In this document: piece after piece, positions 21,061 to 29,981 of the stretch
How the letters are laid out: each line of letters begins with the position of its first letter
Position numbering within the stretch: the stretch's first letter is position 1
Made by a program: the position numbers and the translations under genes
Notes under the pieces: generated by a model
Told to the model about the DNA's origin: nothing
Databases searched by the model: none
What the model saw: only the letters and a program-made list of their open reading frames with translations
Origin: Nocardioides solisilvae
GTDB taxonomy: Bacteria > Actinomycetota > Actinomycetes > Propionibacteriales > Nocardioidaceae
Length of the DNA stretch: 64,000 bases
Direction of reading: 5' to 3'
NCBI RefSeq assembly: GCF_003194625.1
Contig: NZ_QHKX01000004.1
Span: forward strand, 62,001 to 126,000

Positions 21061-21617
21061 GCGCGGGTCAGGGGTCCGGCGCATGGCGGTCGGTGCTCGT
21101 CACCGGTGGCGTCCGCTCCGGCAAGTCGACCCACGCCGAGCGCCTGGCGGCCGGACCCGACCCGGTGGTCTACGTCGCGCCGGGCCCTGTGCCCGACGCG
21201 GAGGACCCGGACTGGGCGGCCCGGGTGGCGGCCCACCGCGAGCGCCGGCCCGCCGGCTGGCGCACGGTCGAGGGGCACGACGTGGCGGCCGCCGTCGCGT
21301 CGGCGGGCCCGGCGACGGTGCTGCTGGACTGCCTCGGCACCTGGGTCACCGCCGTGGTCGACGCGGCGCAGGCGTGGGACCACCCCGACGAGGAGCTGCG
21401 CGCCGTCGTCGCGGGCGCGCTCGAGCCCGTGCTCGAGGCAGTCCGTCAGCACCCGGGCCGGCTCGTGGTGGTGACCAACGAGGTCGGCATGGGCATCGTC
21501 CCCGAGCACCGCTCCGGGCGCGTCTTCCGCGACCTGCTCGGCACCGCCAACCAACGGGTGGCGGCGGTCTGCGACGAGGTCCACCTCGTGGTCGCCGGGC
21601 GCGTCCTGGTGCTCTGA
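21057..21617 (+). CDS. cobU: Adenosylcobinamide kinase / guanylyltransferase
   Basis: A 186-residue bifunctional enzyme that phosphorylates adenosylcobinamide and then attaches GMP, giving adenosylcobinamide-GDP for CobS. The P-loop is GGVRSGKS (residues 17-24). The guanylylated histidine region reads RVAAHRERRPAGW, and VLLDCLGTWVT and VVVTNEVGMGIVPEHRSGRVFRD (given in part) are conserved. GTG start overlaps the channel gene. It converges on cobS, only 10 bp away, with no visible terminator between them. Confidence 0.95.
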   Translation: MSAGQGSGAWRSVLVTGGVRSGKSTHAERLAAGPDPVVYVAPGPVPDAEDPDWAARVAAHRERRPAGWRTVEGHDVAAAVASAGPATVLLDCLGTWVTAVVDAAQAWDHPDEELRAVVAGALEPVLEAVRQHPGRLVVVTNEVGMGIVPEHRSGRVFRDLLGTANQRVAAVCDEVHLVVAGRVLVL

Positions 21618-21627
21618 GCCGTCGGCG

Positions 21628-22383
21628 TCAGGCCAGGGCCACGACGAGCGTCGCGACCGTCAGCTCGACGGCCGCGCCGTAGACGTCCCCGGTGACGCCG
21701 CCGAACCGGCGCGTGGTCCGGCGCACCAGCGCGACCACGACGACCGCGCCCAGGCCGAGGGCCACGAGCCCGCGCCACCACTCCGCGCCGTACCAGGCAG
21801 CCACGACCGCGACCCCTGCGGCCGCCAGGCCCCACAGCGCCAGCACGGCACCCGGCGGGACCACCCCCGCGAGCGGGTTGCCCAGCCCGTCGCGACGGGC
21901 GGGGGGCACCCCCCGCCGGCAGGTCAGCGTGAGGGCCGCCCGCGAGACGCAGACCAGCAGCCCCGCCAGGACCGCTCCTCGCGCGCTGCCCAGCAGGGAG
22001 GTCAGCCCCGCGACCTGCAGGCCGGCGACCAGGACGGTGGCCAGCACCCCGGCCGGTCCCGACGTCCCGGAGCGCATGACGGTCAGGGCGCGCTCTCGGT
22101 CGTACGACGCCGCCAGGCCGTCGACGGTGTCAGACAGGCCGTCCCAGTGCAGGGCACGGGTGCCCAGGGCGAGCAGCCCGACGGCCAGCAGGGCGACCAC
22201 AGGCGTCGGGGTGCCGAACCGGTCGCCGACCAGACCGAGCAGGGTGACGCCGGCCGCCAGCGGGAGGACCGCCACCGGGGCCAGCAGCACCGCGTCCCGG
22301 GCCGATCGGCGGTCGACGGCCCGCGGCGGGGGCACGGGCAGCGCCGTCAGGGTCCCGACGGAGAGGCGCCAGCCGTCACGCAT
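21628..22383 (-). CDS. cobS: Adenosylcobinamide-GDP ribazoletransferase CobS
   Basis: A 251-residue polytopic membrane enzyme that joins adenosylcobinamide-GDP and alpha-ribazole (phosphate) to make cobalamin (phosphate). The motif ALHWDGLSDTVDGLAASYDR carries the catalytic aspartates, and RSGTSGPAGV and GGVTGDVYGA are conserved. About six membrane helices are seen. It overlaps the end of cobT by 8 bp, so CobT product is handed straight to CobS. Confidence 0.95.
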   Translation of the reverse strand: MRDGWRLSVGTLTALPVPPPRAVDRRSARDAVLLAPVAVLPLAAGVTLLGLVGDRFGTPTPVVALLAVGLLALGTRALHWDGLSDTVDGLAASYDRERALTVMRSGTSGPAGVLATVLVAGLQVAGLTSLLGSARGAVLAGLLVCVSRAALTLTCRRGVPPARRDGLGNPLAGVVPPGAVLALWGLAAAGVAVVAAWYGAEWWRGLVALGLGAVVVVALVRRTTRRFGGVTGDVYGAAVELTVATLVVALA

Positions 22384-23410
22384 CGCCGGCGAGCTCGGAG
22401 AGCAGCGCCACGTCGCGGAGCAGGGCGACGGCGCTGCGCAGCACCGGCACCGCGGCGACCGCCCCGCTGCCCTCGCCCAGGCGCATGCCCAGGTCGAGCA
22501 GGGGCTCCAGCCCCATCTTGGCGAGCGCGAGCTGCTGGGCGGGCTCGGTCGAGCGGTGGCCGGCCCGGAACCAGGCGGCGGCCCCCGGCGACATGGCGTC
22601 GGCGACGAGGGCGCAGGCGACCGACATCAGGCCGTCCAGCAGGACGGGCACGCCGAGCTCGGCGGCCGTGACGAGGTAGCCGACCGTGGCGGCCAGGTCG
22701 GCGCTGCCGACGGAGGCGAGGAGCTCCACCGGGTCGTGCAGCCGGCCGCCGGCGCGGTCGAGGGCCTGCTGGACCACCCGCTCCTTGTGGGCGAGGGCGG
22801 CGTCGTCGACGCCGGTGCCGCGCCCGGTCACCTCGGCGGCCGGCAGCCCCAGGACACCCGCCACCATGGCGGCCGCGGGGGTGGTGTTGCCGATGCCCAT
22901 GTCGCCGCTGAGGAGGACCTGCGCGCCCGCGCCCACCTCCTCCATCGCGACCGCGCGGCCCAGCGCCACGGAGCGCTGGGTGTCGTAGGCGGAGAGGGCG
23001 TCCTCGAGGTGGATGGCGCCGCTGCTGCGGCGGACCTTGCGCTCGGTGACCTCCGCGGGGACGTCGGCGAGGTCGTCGTCGACCGCGACGTCCAGGACCC
23101 GGACGTGGACGCCGTGGGCGCGGGCGAGCGCGTTGACGCCCGCGCGTCCGGCCACGAAGGTGCGGACCATGGCGCCGGTGATCTCGGGCGGGAAGGCGGA
23201 GACGCCGTGCCGGGCGACCCCGTGGTCGCCGGCGAAGATGACGAGGCGCACGTCGTCGACCGGGGGCGGCGGGACCTGGGCGTGCGCGGCGGCGTACCAG
23301 CACGCGAGGTCGCCGAGGCGGCCCAGCGCGCCGGGAGGAGTGGCCAGTCCCGCGAGGCGCTCACGCGCGGCGTCGAGACTCGAGGGGGACGGAGGAGGGA
23401 GGGGAGGCAC
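22376..23410 (-). CDS. cobT: Nicotinate-nucleotide:dimethylbenzimidazole phosphoribosyltransferase CobT
   Basis: A 344-residue CobT that activates the lower ligand base to alpha-ribazole phosphate. FAGDHGVARHGVSAFP, LLSGDMGIGNTTPAAA and the catalytic glutamate in DLGMRLGEGSGA are all present. The proline-rich first 12 residues follow a GTG start, chosen because TACCCT ends 6 nt before it. It precedes cobS in a two-gene operon. No cobalamin riboswitch fits in the absent leader. Confidence 0.95.
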   Translation of the reverse strand: MPPLPPPSPSSLDAARERLAGLATPPGALGRLGDLACWYAAAHAQVPPPPVDDVRLVIFAGDHGVARHGVSAFPPEITGAMVRTFVAGRAGVNALARAHGVHVRVLDVAVDDDLADVPAEVTERKVRRSSGAIHLEDALSAYDTQRSVALGRAVAMEEVGAGAQVLLSGDMGIGNTTPAAAMVAGVLGLPAAEVTGRGTGVDDAALAHKERVVQQALDRAGGRLHDPVELLASVGSADLAATVGYLVTAAELGVPVLLDGLMSVACALVADAMSPGAAAWFRAGHRSTEPAQQLALAKMGLEPLLDLGMRLGEGSGAVAAVPVLRSAVALLRDVALLSELAGDA

Positions 23411-23416
23411 CCGCCA

Positions 23417-23422
23417 AGGGTA
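23417..23422 (-). promoter_or_regulatory. Putative -10 hexamer for leaderless cobT
   Basis: TACCCT on the minus strand ends 6 nt before the GTG start of cobT, just after the PfpI gene stop. Confidence 0.5.
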
Positions 23423-23453
23423 GGTGCTGCCCCTCCCGCCCGGTGCGTCCGCG

Positions 23454-24038
23454 TCAGTCCGTGGAGACCGCGGAGTCCACGCCGTGCTGCAGGGCCTCGA
23501 GCAGCGCGCTGACGAACGCCGGGATGTCGTCGGGGTTGCGGCTCGTGATCAGGTTGCCGTCGACGACGTTCTTCTCGTCGACCCACTCGCCGCCCGCGTT
23601 GCGGATGTCGGTCTGCAGGCTGGGCCACGACGTGAGGCGGCGCCCCTTGAGCACGTCGGCCTCGACCAGCGTCCACGGCGCGTGGCAGATGGCGGCCACG
23701 GGCTTGCCGGAGGCGACGAAGGCCCGGACGAGCTCGACCGCGTCGGCGTCCATCCGCAGCGCGTCGGGGTTCGCCACGCCGCCCGGGAGCACGAGGGCGT
23801 CGTAGGAGTCGACGTCGGCGTCGGCCACGACCTGGTCGACGGGGCGGGTCTCCGCCTTGTCGAGGTGGTCGAAGGTCTGCACCTCGCCGCTCTCGGTGGA
23901 GACCAGCACGGGGGTGTGACCGGCGTCCTTCACGGCGTCCCAGGGGTCGACCAGCTCGACGCGCTCGATGCCCTCCGTCGCGACCAGGAAGGCGACGCGC
24001 TTGTGGTTCTTGCCGTTCTCGTCCAGGAGCTCGGACAC
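23454..24038 (-). CDS. DJ-1/PfpI-family glutamine-amidotransferase-like protein
   Basis: A 194-residue class I glutamine-amidotransferase-fold protein of the PfpI/YhbO type. The nucleophile elbow is AAICHAPW, with Cys followed by His, and the LVLPGGVANPD motif carries the partner acidic region. Family members act as protein deglycases, chaperones or proteases; which applies here is unknown. GTG at 24038 has AAAGGA 6 nt upstream, better than any longer start. The 263 bp upstream (24039-24300) hold no gene that I can support. Confidence 0.9.
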   Translation of the reverse strand: MSELLDENGKNHKRVAFLVATEGIERVELVDPWDAVKDAGHTPVLVSTESGEVQTFDHLDKAETRPVDQVVADADVDSYDALVLPGGVANPDALRMDADAVELVRAFVASGKPVAAICHAPWTLVEADVLKGRRLTSWPSLQTDIRNAGGEWVDEKNVVDGNLITSRNPDDIPAFVSALLEALQHGVDSAVSTD

Positions 24039-24300
24039 AGGTGTTCCTTTCTCGGGGGGATCGTCACCGGTTCGTACCCGGGGGACCGCGCACCAATCGT
24101 GGCGCCGTGCCCCGCACCGCGGCGCCGCGGCCCCCGCTGAGGGGAGCCTCGCCTGCGTGAGCGGGGAGACAGCCGTGGGGTGACCCACGTCCTACGCGCG
24201 GGGGCGACCACGGAGGAACGTGGTGGGTGCAAGAAGTGCTCCGGTGGAGGGCACAGGGTCCTCCGACCGAACCGGAAGCACACCCCGTCCGGAGGCCGTC

Positions 24301-24894
24301 ATGAGCGCCACCCACACCACCCGAGAGGCACACACCCACCACGCCTTCAGCGAGATCGTCGCCCACATGGTCGGGCACGAGAGCGCCGAGGAGCCCACGA
24401 CCCGCCGCCACCCCGTCGGCGTGGCCGTCACCGCAGGTCTGACCCGACTGGCGATCGGCTGGGTCTTCCTGTGGGCATTCCTGGACAAGACCTTCGGCCT
24501 GGGCTTCGCCACCCCGGCCGAGCGGGCCTGGATCGAGGGCGGCAGCCCCACCACCGGCTTCCTCAGCGGCGCGGACGGCACCTTCGCCTCGTTCTTCAAC
24601 TCGATGGCGGGCCACGCCTGGGCCGACTGGCTCTTCATGGCCGGCCTGCTGGGCATCGGGCTCTCGCTGATGCTGGGCGTCGCGACCAACATCGCGGCGG
24701 CGTCCGGCTCGGTGCTGCTGGTCCTGATGTGGGCGGCGGCGCTGCCCCTGGAGAACAACCCGTTCATGGACGACCACCTGGTCTACGCAGCGGTGCTGGT
24801 GCTCCTGGCCCTGTTGGGTGCCGGGCGCTACCTGGGCCTCGGTGCCTACTGGGAGCGGCTGCCGATCGTGAAGCGGTTCGCGATCCTGCGGTGA
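24301..24894 (+). CDS. DoxX-family membrane protein
   Basis: A 197-residue membrane protein of the DoxX type with four hydrophobic segments (LTRLAIGWVFLWAFLDKTFG, LFMAGLLGIGLSLMLGV, AASGSVLLVLMWAAAL, LVYAAVLVLLALLGAG). A His-rich N-terminal tail (HTTREAHTHHAF) precedes the first helix. DoxX proteins belong to thiosulfate:quinone oxidoreductase-like or redox membrane systems, but the role here is unknown. GGAGG lies 5 nt before the ATG. It converges on an ABC ATPase gene and overlaps that gene's 3' end by 49 bp. Confidence 0.85.
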   Translation: MSATHTTREAHTHHAFSEIVAHMVGHESAEEPTTRRHPVGVAVTAGLTRLAIGWVFLWAFLDKTFGLGFATPAERAWIEGGSPTTGFLSGADGTFASFFNSMAGHAWADWLFMAGLLGIGLSLMLGVATNIAAASGSVLLVLMWAAALPLENNPFMDDHLVYAAVLVLLALLGAGRYLGLGAYWERLPIVKRFAILR

Positions 24895-25640
24895 CCCGGA
24901 CCGGGTGGGAGAAGCGGCCGGCTCTCGGGAGCCGGCCGTAGCCGTGCCCGCGGCACGCGCCCCCCGTCGTCCCCGTCGTCCAGTCCGTCCTCCCCGTCGA
25001 CCGCCGCGCGGTCGGGGAGGACGACGGTGCGGTCGGCGACCCGGTCCAGCAGCGCCGGGTCGTGGGTGACCGCCAGGACCCCGAGGCCGCGCTCGCGCAC
25101 CTCCCCGAGCAGCCGCTGCCAGAGCAGCGCCTGGGTGAGGGCGTCGAGACTGCTGGAGATCTCGTCGGCCAGCACGTACGCCGGCCGCGCCAGCAGGGCG
25201 CGGGCCAGGTTGACCCGCTGCAGCTCCCCGCCGCTGAGCTCGTGCGGCCGCCGGTCGAGCCAGACGACGTCCACGAGCCCGTGCGCCGGGTCCGCCGGGT
25301 CCGCCGGGTCGACCTCCCCGTCGCCGGCCCGCCGCGCCTCGGCGAGCACGTCGCGGATCCGCCAGCGGGGGTTCATCGCACGCTCGGCGTGCTGCAGCAC
25401 CAGCTGGACCGGGCGCGGACCCTCACGCGGCGCGGTCGGGAACGGGCGGCCGTCGACCTGCACCGTGCCGCGGTCGGGCGTGCGCAGGCCGGCCAGCGTC
25501 GTCGCCAGCGTGGACTTGCCCCGGCCCGAAGCGCCCCACAGACCCACGACCTCCCCGGGTCGCACGTCCACGTCGACGTCGCGCAGCACCCACGGCCCCC
25601 GGTGCCCGTACCGGACCCAGAGGCCCTCGCCGCTCAGCAC
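24846..25640 (-). CDS. Dipeptide/nickel-type ABC importer, ATP-binding subunit 2 (DppF-like)
   Basis: A 264-residue ATPase with Walker A GASGRGKST, Q-loop LVLQHAERAMNP, signature LSGGELQRVNLARALL, Walker B VLADEISSSLDA and switch His in AVTHD. It would pair with the upstream ATPase to power import. A low-complexity DPADPADPA repeat (from a 9-bp tandem repeat near 25285-25312) sits before the signature. The last about 35 residues read through a terminator-like hairpin and overlap doxX, an odd tail that suggests a lost stop codon. Last gene of the operon; starts 7 bp inside the previous gene. Confidence 0.88.
   Translation of the reverse strand: MLSGEGLWVRYGHRGPWVLRDVDVDVRPGEVVGLWGASGRGKSTLATTLAGLRTPDRGTVQVDGRPFPTAPREGPRPVQLVLQHAERAMNPRWRIRDVLAEARRAGDGEVDPADPADPAHGLVDVVWLDRRPHELSGGELQRVNLARALLARPAYVLADEISSSLDALTQALLWQRLLGEVRERGLGVLAVTHDPALLDRVADRTVVLPDRAAVDGEDGLDDGDDGGRVPRARLRPAPESRPLLPPGPGHRRIANRFTIGSRSQ
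24915..24938. terminator. Strong hairpin between doxX and the ABC operon
   Basis: CGGCCGGCTC, loop TCGG, GAGCCGGCCG is a perfect 10-bp stem with a tetraloop. It lies 20 bp after doxX. It would terminate both strands, yet the ABC ATPase reading frame runs through it. Confidence 0.7.
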
Positions 25641-26539
25641 GCCGTCACCTCGAAGTCGTTGCCCGGCAGCGCCCGCCAGAGCGCCCGGCTGTAGGGGTGG
25701 GCGAGGCGGAGCCCGTCGCCGGTGAAGGCCCCGGCGTCGGTGGTCTCGACGGTGCGGCCCTCGCGGACGACGACGACCCGGTCGGCCACCTCCAGGGCCG
25801 CGTCGAGCTCGTGCGTGATCAGCAGGACGCCGCTGCCGGCGCGGGCGATCCCGGCCAGCCGGTCCAGCACCGCCGCCACGCTGGCGGGCGCCAGGCCGGG
25901 GGTGGGCTCGTCGGCGACCACGAGCGCGGGGTCGCCCATGAGGGCGATCGCGGTGAGCACGCGACGGCCCATCCCGCCGGAGAGCTCGTGCGGGTGACGG
26001 CGGAGCACGTCCTCGGCGAGCCCCTGCTCGCGGAGCGCGGCGGCGGCCCGCACCCGCGCCGTACGACGATCGGCGCCGGCGAGGCGCGCGGCCCGGCGCA
26101 GCTGGGCGCCCACGGTGGCGGTCGGGTCGAGGTGGGTCAGCGACTGGGGGAGGAGCGCCGTCCCGGTCCCGGCGAGCCGACGTCGGGCCGCGGGGCCGAC
26201 CGGGGTCCCCCGCCACAGCACCCGGCCCGACTCGCGCGCGTTGGGCGGCAGCATCCCCAGGACCGCGTGGCCCAGGAGGCTCTTGCCGGCGCCGCTGGCG
26301 CCGACCATGGCGACCACCTCGCCCGGGTGCACGGCGAGGCTCATGCCCCGCACCGCCGTCACCGTGCGGCGGCGCAGCCCGCGGTCGTACTGCTCAAAGC
26401 TGATCTCGAGGTCCTCGACCTGCAGCAGCGCCTCCCGGGCGGGCGCGTCGGACCCGTCGACGGGCGAGGGTGCGCTCTGCCTCGTGGTCCCGGTGACGGC
26501 GGGGGGAGCCGGGGCGGCGGTGTCGGCGTAGCTGGTCAC
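25634..26539 (-). CDS. Dipeptide/nickel-type ABC importer, ATP-binding subunit 1 (DppD-like)
   Basis: A 301-residue ATPase with a 37-residue Ala/Pro/Thr-rich N-terminal extension. Walker A GASGAGKSLLG, LLPQSLTHLDP Q-loop, signature LSGGMGRRVLTAIAL, Walker B LVVADEPTPGLAP and switch His in LITHELDAAL are present. The signature has GMGRR where GMRQR is usual. Family: oligopeptide/dipeptide/nickel (Opp/Dpp/Nik) importers. GTG start overlaps the permease stop (GTGA). Confidence 0.9.
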   Translation of the reverse strand: MTSYADTAAPAPPAVTGTTRQSAPSPVDGSDAPAREALLQVEDLEISFEQYDRGLRRRTVTAVRGMSLAVHPGEVVAMVGASGAGKSLLGHAVLGMLPPNARESGRVLWRGTPVGPAARRRLAGTGTALLPQSLTHLDPTATVGAQLRRAARLAGADRRTARVRAAAALREQGLAEDVLRRHPHELSGGMGRRVLTAIALMGDPALVVADEPTPGLAPASVAAVLDRLAGIARAGSGVLLITHELDAALEVADRVVVVREGRTVETTDAGAFTGDGLRLAHPYSRALWRALPGNDFEVTAC

Positions 26540-27390
26540 AGGTGGGCACTCCTCGGGTCGAGCAGCAGACGGAGGTCCTCGCCGACCCGGTCGACGAGCT
26601 TGACGACGAGCAGGAGACCGAGGCCGGGCAGCACGGCGAGCCACCAGTGACCGGCCGACAGCGAGCGCATCGAGTCGGCCAGCAGCACGCCGACCGCGGG
26701 CTCCCCGGGGTCGACCCCGAGGCCGAGGAACGACAGCGCCGCCTCGTGCAGGATCGCGTGCGGGAACATCAGCACCACGCCGACGCTCAGGTGCGGGACC
26801 AGGTGCGGGGCGAGGTGGCGACGGGCGACGTGGAGCCGGCCGTGGCCGAGCGCGCGGGACACGGCGACGTACTCCGCCGCGGTCGTCTCGCGGCCGACCG
26901 AGACGAGGACGCGCGTCAGCCGCGGCCAGTGGGTCAGGCCCACCGCGAGGACCACGGCGTCGGTCCCGCCGCCGAGCGCGAACGCGACGAGGATCAGCAG
27001 CACCAGGTGCGGCAGCGCCAGGAAGAGGTCGACCAGCCAGTCGACGACGGCGGCGGCGACGCGACCCCCGGCCGTGGCCAGCAGGGCCAGGAGCAGGGCG
27101 ATCGCACCCGACAGCAGGGCCGCCAGCGCTCCCACGAGGAGGCTCAGGCGGAGCCCGACGAGGGTGCGCAGCAGGAGGTCGCGACCGTAGCGGTCGGTGC
27201 CGAAGGGGTGGTCGAGGGACGGCGGTCGGTGCCGGGCTGCCAGGTCGGTCACCTGGGCGGGGCCGGCGGCCAGCGTGCCCGCCACGACCACGGCGGCCAC
27301 GAGTGCGAGCGCGACCCCGAGACCGGCCAGGGTCCGGGTGCGCCGGTCGGCCCACCGCGCCCCGGCGACGGGGGAGAGGGCGCTGCTCAC
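26536..27390 (-). CDS. Dipeptide/nickel-type ABC importer, permease 2 (DppC-like)
   Basis: A 284-residue permease with about six helices. HPFGTDRYGRDLLLRTLVG after the first helix and the EYVAVSRALGHGRLHVARRH stretch (EAA loop) mark the DppC/OppC branch. HEAALSFLGLGVDPGEPAVG is the conserved C-terminal loop. GTG start overlaps the stop of the DppB-like gene by 4 bp. Confidence 0.92.
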   Translation of the reverse strand: MSSALSPVAGARWADRRTRTLAGLGVALALVAAVVVAGTLAAGPAQVTDLAARHRPPSLDHPFGTDRYGRDLLLRTLVGLRLSLLVGALAALLSGAIALLLALLATAGGRVAAAVVDWLVDLFLALPHLVLLILVAFALGGGTDAVVLAVGLTHWPRLTRVLVSVGRETTAAEYVAVSRALGHGRLHVARRHLAPHLVPHLSVGVVLMFPHAILHEAALSFLGLGVDPGEPAVGVLLADSMRSLSAGHWWLAVLPGLGLLLVVKLVDRVGEDLRLLLDPRSAHL

Positions 27391-28388
27391 GCGGCCACCT
27401 CCCGGGTCCGCGGGACGGCCACCCTGTGGGCGAGGTCGCCCAGGGCGTTGCCGACGAAGACGACGAGGGCGGTGGTCAGGGCGATGCCCAGGAGGAGGGG
27501 CACGTCCTGGCGCAGCGCGGCGGTCGTCGTGGCCTCGCCCAGCCCCGGGTAGGTGAAGACCTGCTCGGCGAGGACCGAGCCGCCGAGGAGCTCCCCGACC
27601 GAGGCGAACTGGAGCATCAGGGCCGGACCGGCGGCGTTGCGGGCAACCCGGTGGAGCAGCAGGCCGGGGAGTCTCTCCCCCTGGGCGCGGGCGAAGGCGA
27701 CGTGGTCGCTGGCCAGGACCTCGAGCGTCGCCTGGCGGGTGTGCAGCAGGACGGGGGAGATGCCGACCACGCTGAGGGTCAGCGCGGGGAGCACGAGGTG
27801 GTGCACGCGGTCGAGCAGCGAGACCTCTCCCGGCAGCGTCCCCAGCGGGGCGGCGCAGCAGACCGGCGTCCACTGCAACGAGACCGAGAAGACGTAGAGG
27901 AGCAGGAGCCCGACCCAGAACGTCGGGGCCGAGGCGAGCGTGTAGGCCCACCACGTCAGCACCCGGTCGAGGAGCCGGCCCCGGGTGGCGCCCGCGAGCA
28001 GCCCCAGCGTGAACCCGAGCACCCCCGAGAGGAGCCAGGCGAGCGCCAGCAACGACAGGCTGGCCGCGAACCGGTCGGCGATCACCTCGGTGACCGGTTG
28101 CCCGAAGACCTGGGAGGTGCCGAGGTCGCCGGTGACGACGTGGCCCGCCCAGACGCCGAAGCGCTCCAGCGGCGGCTCGTCCAGCCCCCACCTCTCCTCG
28201 ATCTGGGCGCGCTGCTCGGAGCCGATCGCGGCGGTGTCGGCGCCGACGTACGCCTCGACGGGGTCGACGGGTGAGCCGGCCATCAGCGCGAAGCAGCCGG
28301 CGGCGACCGCCACCAGCAGGCTGACGAGCCGGACCGCGCGCAGGCCCGCCGTGCGCAGTCGACCCCGGTCGCGGCTCAGCAGTCCCAC
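27387..28388 (-). CDS. Dipeptide/nickel-type ABC importer, permease 1 (DppB-like)
   Basis: A 333-residue permease of the DppB/OppB family. GDLGTSQVFGQPVTEVIADR before helix 2 and DHVAFARAQGERLPGLLLHR (EAA loop) are typical, as is VLAEQVFTYPGLGEATT. A cysteine pair CCAAPLG lies in an external loop where NikB-type proteins vary. The start (GTG 28388) lies 13 bp inside the substrate-binding gene, placing both in one operon; alternatives nearby are not excluded. Confidence 0.9.
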   Translation of the reverse strand: MGLLSRDRGRLRTAGLRAVRLVSLLVAVAAGCFALMAGSPVDPVEAYVGADTAAIGSEQRAQIEERWGLDEPPLERFGVWAGHVVTGDLGTSQVFGQPVTEVIADRFAASLSLLALAWLLSGVLGFTLGLLAGATRGRLLDRVLTWWAYTLASAPTFWVGLLLLYVFSVSLQWTPVCCAAPLGTLPGEVSLLDRVHHLVLPALTLSVVGISPVLLHTRQATLEVLASDHVAFARAQGERLPGLLLHRVARNAAGPALMLQFASVGELLGGSVLAEQVFTYPGLGEATTTAALRQDVPLLLGIALTTALVVFVGNALGDLAHRVAVPRTREVAA

Positions 28389-29974
28389 CGCCAGGACGCG
28401 ATGCCGGCCGTGAGCGGCCAGCCGTGGCCGTGCGGCTCGATCCGGGGCTCGCCCAGGTCGAGGCAGGAGTCGACGTAGTAGGTGTGCTCGAGGTTGACCA
28501 GCCACGCCCACGCGGCGTCGGCGGGCGCCGTGAACCCGTGCCCGTCGTCGTCCAGCTGGGCGGCCCGCCAGTGCTCCGCCGCCTCATCGGGGTCGGTGGC
28601 GGCCATCGCCGCGTCGAGGTGCCGGTCCACGACCGGGTCGCGGTAGTAGCCGGGGTTGAACGACTCGGTCCCGGCCATCGAGGAGCGGTAGAGGTTGTAC
28701 ATCTCGGTGGGGTCGTGGCTGCCCCAGCCGAAGAGGACCGCGTCGGTGTGCAGCCGCTGGTCGATCTCGTCCCACGAGACTCCCTCGGTCTCGATCCGGA
28801 CGCCGGCCGGCGCGACCATGTCGACGACGCTCAGCGCCAGCCCCTGCCGCAGGGTGTCGCCCGCCGGGTAGAGCAGCGTGAACGCGGCGTCCGTGCCGTC
28901 CTTCTCACGCACGCCGTCTCCGTCGGCGTCCTGCCAGCCGGCCTCCTCGAGCAGCGCCGCGGCGGCGTCGACGTCGGCGTCCTCGATCGCCGAGTCCGGC
29001 TCGTACCAGGGGGCGCCGTCCACCGGCCCGGTGGCGGGGGAGCCGAACCCCTCGAGGACCCCCTCGACCAGGGCCTCTCGGTCGATCGCGACGTTGACCG
29101 CGCGGCGGACGGCGACGTCGGCCGTCACGTCGTTCCCGACCGGCCGGCCCGCCGGGCTCCGGCGGCTCCCCGAGGGGACGGTCGGGAAGGAGATCCCGCG
29201 GTTGTCGATGGAGGTCACCGTCTCCAGGCGCATCCCGCCGATGTCGCCGGTGGCCAGCGAGGAGGGCAGGGCGGCGACGTCCACGGCCCCGGTGCGGGCC
29301 GCGGCGAGGGTCGCGTCCTCGTCGGTGAAGGCGAAGACGAGGCGGTCGAACGCCGGGAGGTCGCCGTAGTAGTCGTCGTTGCGCTCCACGACCAGCTGCT
29401 GGCCCTGCTGCCAGTCGACGAGCCGGTAGGGCCCCGACCCCACGGGCTCGCGGGCGTAGCCGTCGTCGTGGGCGTGCTCCGGGACGATGCCCAGGCTGAT
29501 CAGGCGGTCGACGAAGGTGCTCCGGGGCTCGTCGAGGCGCAGCTCGACCGTGTCCTCGTCGACGGCCACGGCCTCGTCGAGGGCCGTCACGTCGGTGAGG
29601 CCGCCCTGCCTCGCGGCGGTGTTGAAGGTGTAGGCGACGTCCGCCGGGGTCACCGGCTCACCGTCGGTGAAGGCCGCGTCGGTTCGCAGGTCGACGGTCC
29701 AGGTGAGCCCGTCGCCGCTGACCTCGTACGCCGTCGCGAGGTCGAGGCCCACCCCGAGGTCGGGCTCGCGGGTCAGCAGCGTGGACTGGAAGAGGGGGGA
29801 GCCGTAGCGACCCCAGCCCAGCGTCGGGTCGAAGCCGTCCTCCGGCTCGCCCCCGATCGCCAGCCGCAGCTCCGTCGGCTTCGCGGTGGCCTCCTCGCCG
29901 GAGGTGCCGCCACCGCACGCGGAGGCCGTCAGGGCCGTGACGGCGGCGAGGACGAGGAGTCGGCTGCGGGACAT
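28376..29974 (-). CDS. ABC importer substrate-binding lipoprotein (SBP_bac_5 / DppA-NikA family)
   Basis: A 532-residue extracytoplasmic lipoprotein. Signal peptide LLVLAAVTALTASAC with lipidated C20, then the family's YEVSGDGLTWTVDLR and FTDGEPVTPADVAYT segments and GSGPYRLVDW. The fold binds peptides, nickel or metal-metallophore complexes. The first gene of a complete five-gene importer. A 23-bp inverted repeat resembling a Zur/Fur operator ends 8 bp before the start codon, which points to metal-linked uptake rather than peptides. ATG at 29974 is set by the signal peptide. Confidence 0.92.
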   Translation of the reverse strand: MSRSRLLVLAAVTALTASACGGGTSGEEATAKPTELRLAIGGEPEDGFDPTLGWGRYGSPLFQSTLLTREPDLGVGLDLATAYEVSGDGLTWTVDLRTDAAFTDGEPVTPADVAYTFNTAARQGGLTDVTALDEAVAVDEDTVELRLDEPRSTFVDRLISLGIVPEHAHDDGYAREPVGSGPYRLVDWQQGQQLVVERNDDYYGDLPAFDRLVFAFTDEDATLAAARTGAVDVAALPSSLATGDIGGMRLETVTSIDNRGISFPTVPSGSRRSPAGRPVGNDVTADVAVRRAVNVAIDREALVEGVLEGFGSPATGPVDGAPWYEPDSAIEDADVDAAAALLEEAGWQDADGDGVREKDGTDAAFTLLYPAGDTLRQGLALSVVDMVAPAGVRIETEGVSWDEIDQRLHTDAVLFGWGSHDPTEMYNLYRSSMAGTESFNPGYYRDPVVDRHLDAAMAATDPDEAAEHWRAAQLDDDGHGFTAPADAAWAWLVNLEHTYYVDSCLDLGEPRIEPHGHGWPLTAGIASWRWDC

Positions 29975-29981
29975 TCCGCCA

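Noticed and set aside
21618..23453. Cobalamin riboswitch for the cob genes
   Set aside because: cobT appears leaderless, cobU overlaps the channel gene, and no B12-box-like sequence was found in the gaps.
25062..28274. Plus-strand open frames antisense to the ABC importer
   Set aside because: Composition rich in Gly, Arg, Gln and His with no motif, while the minus strand encodes five clear transporter subunits.
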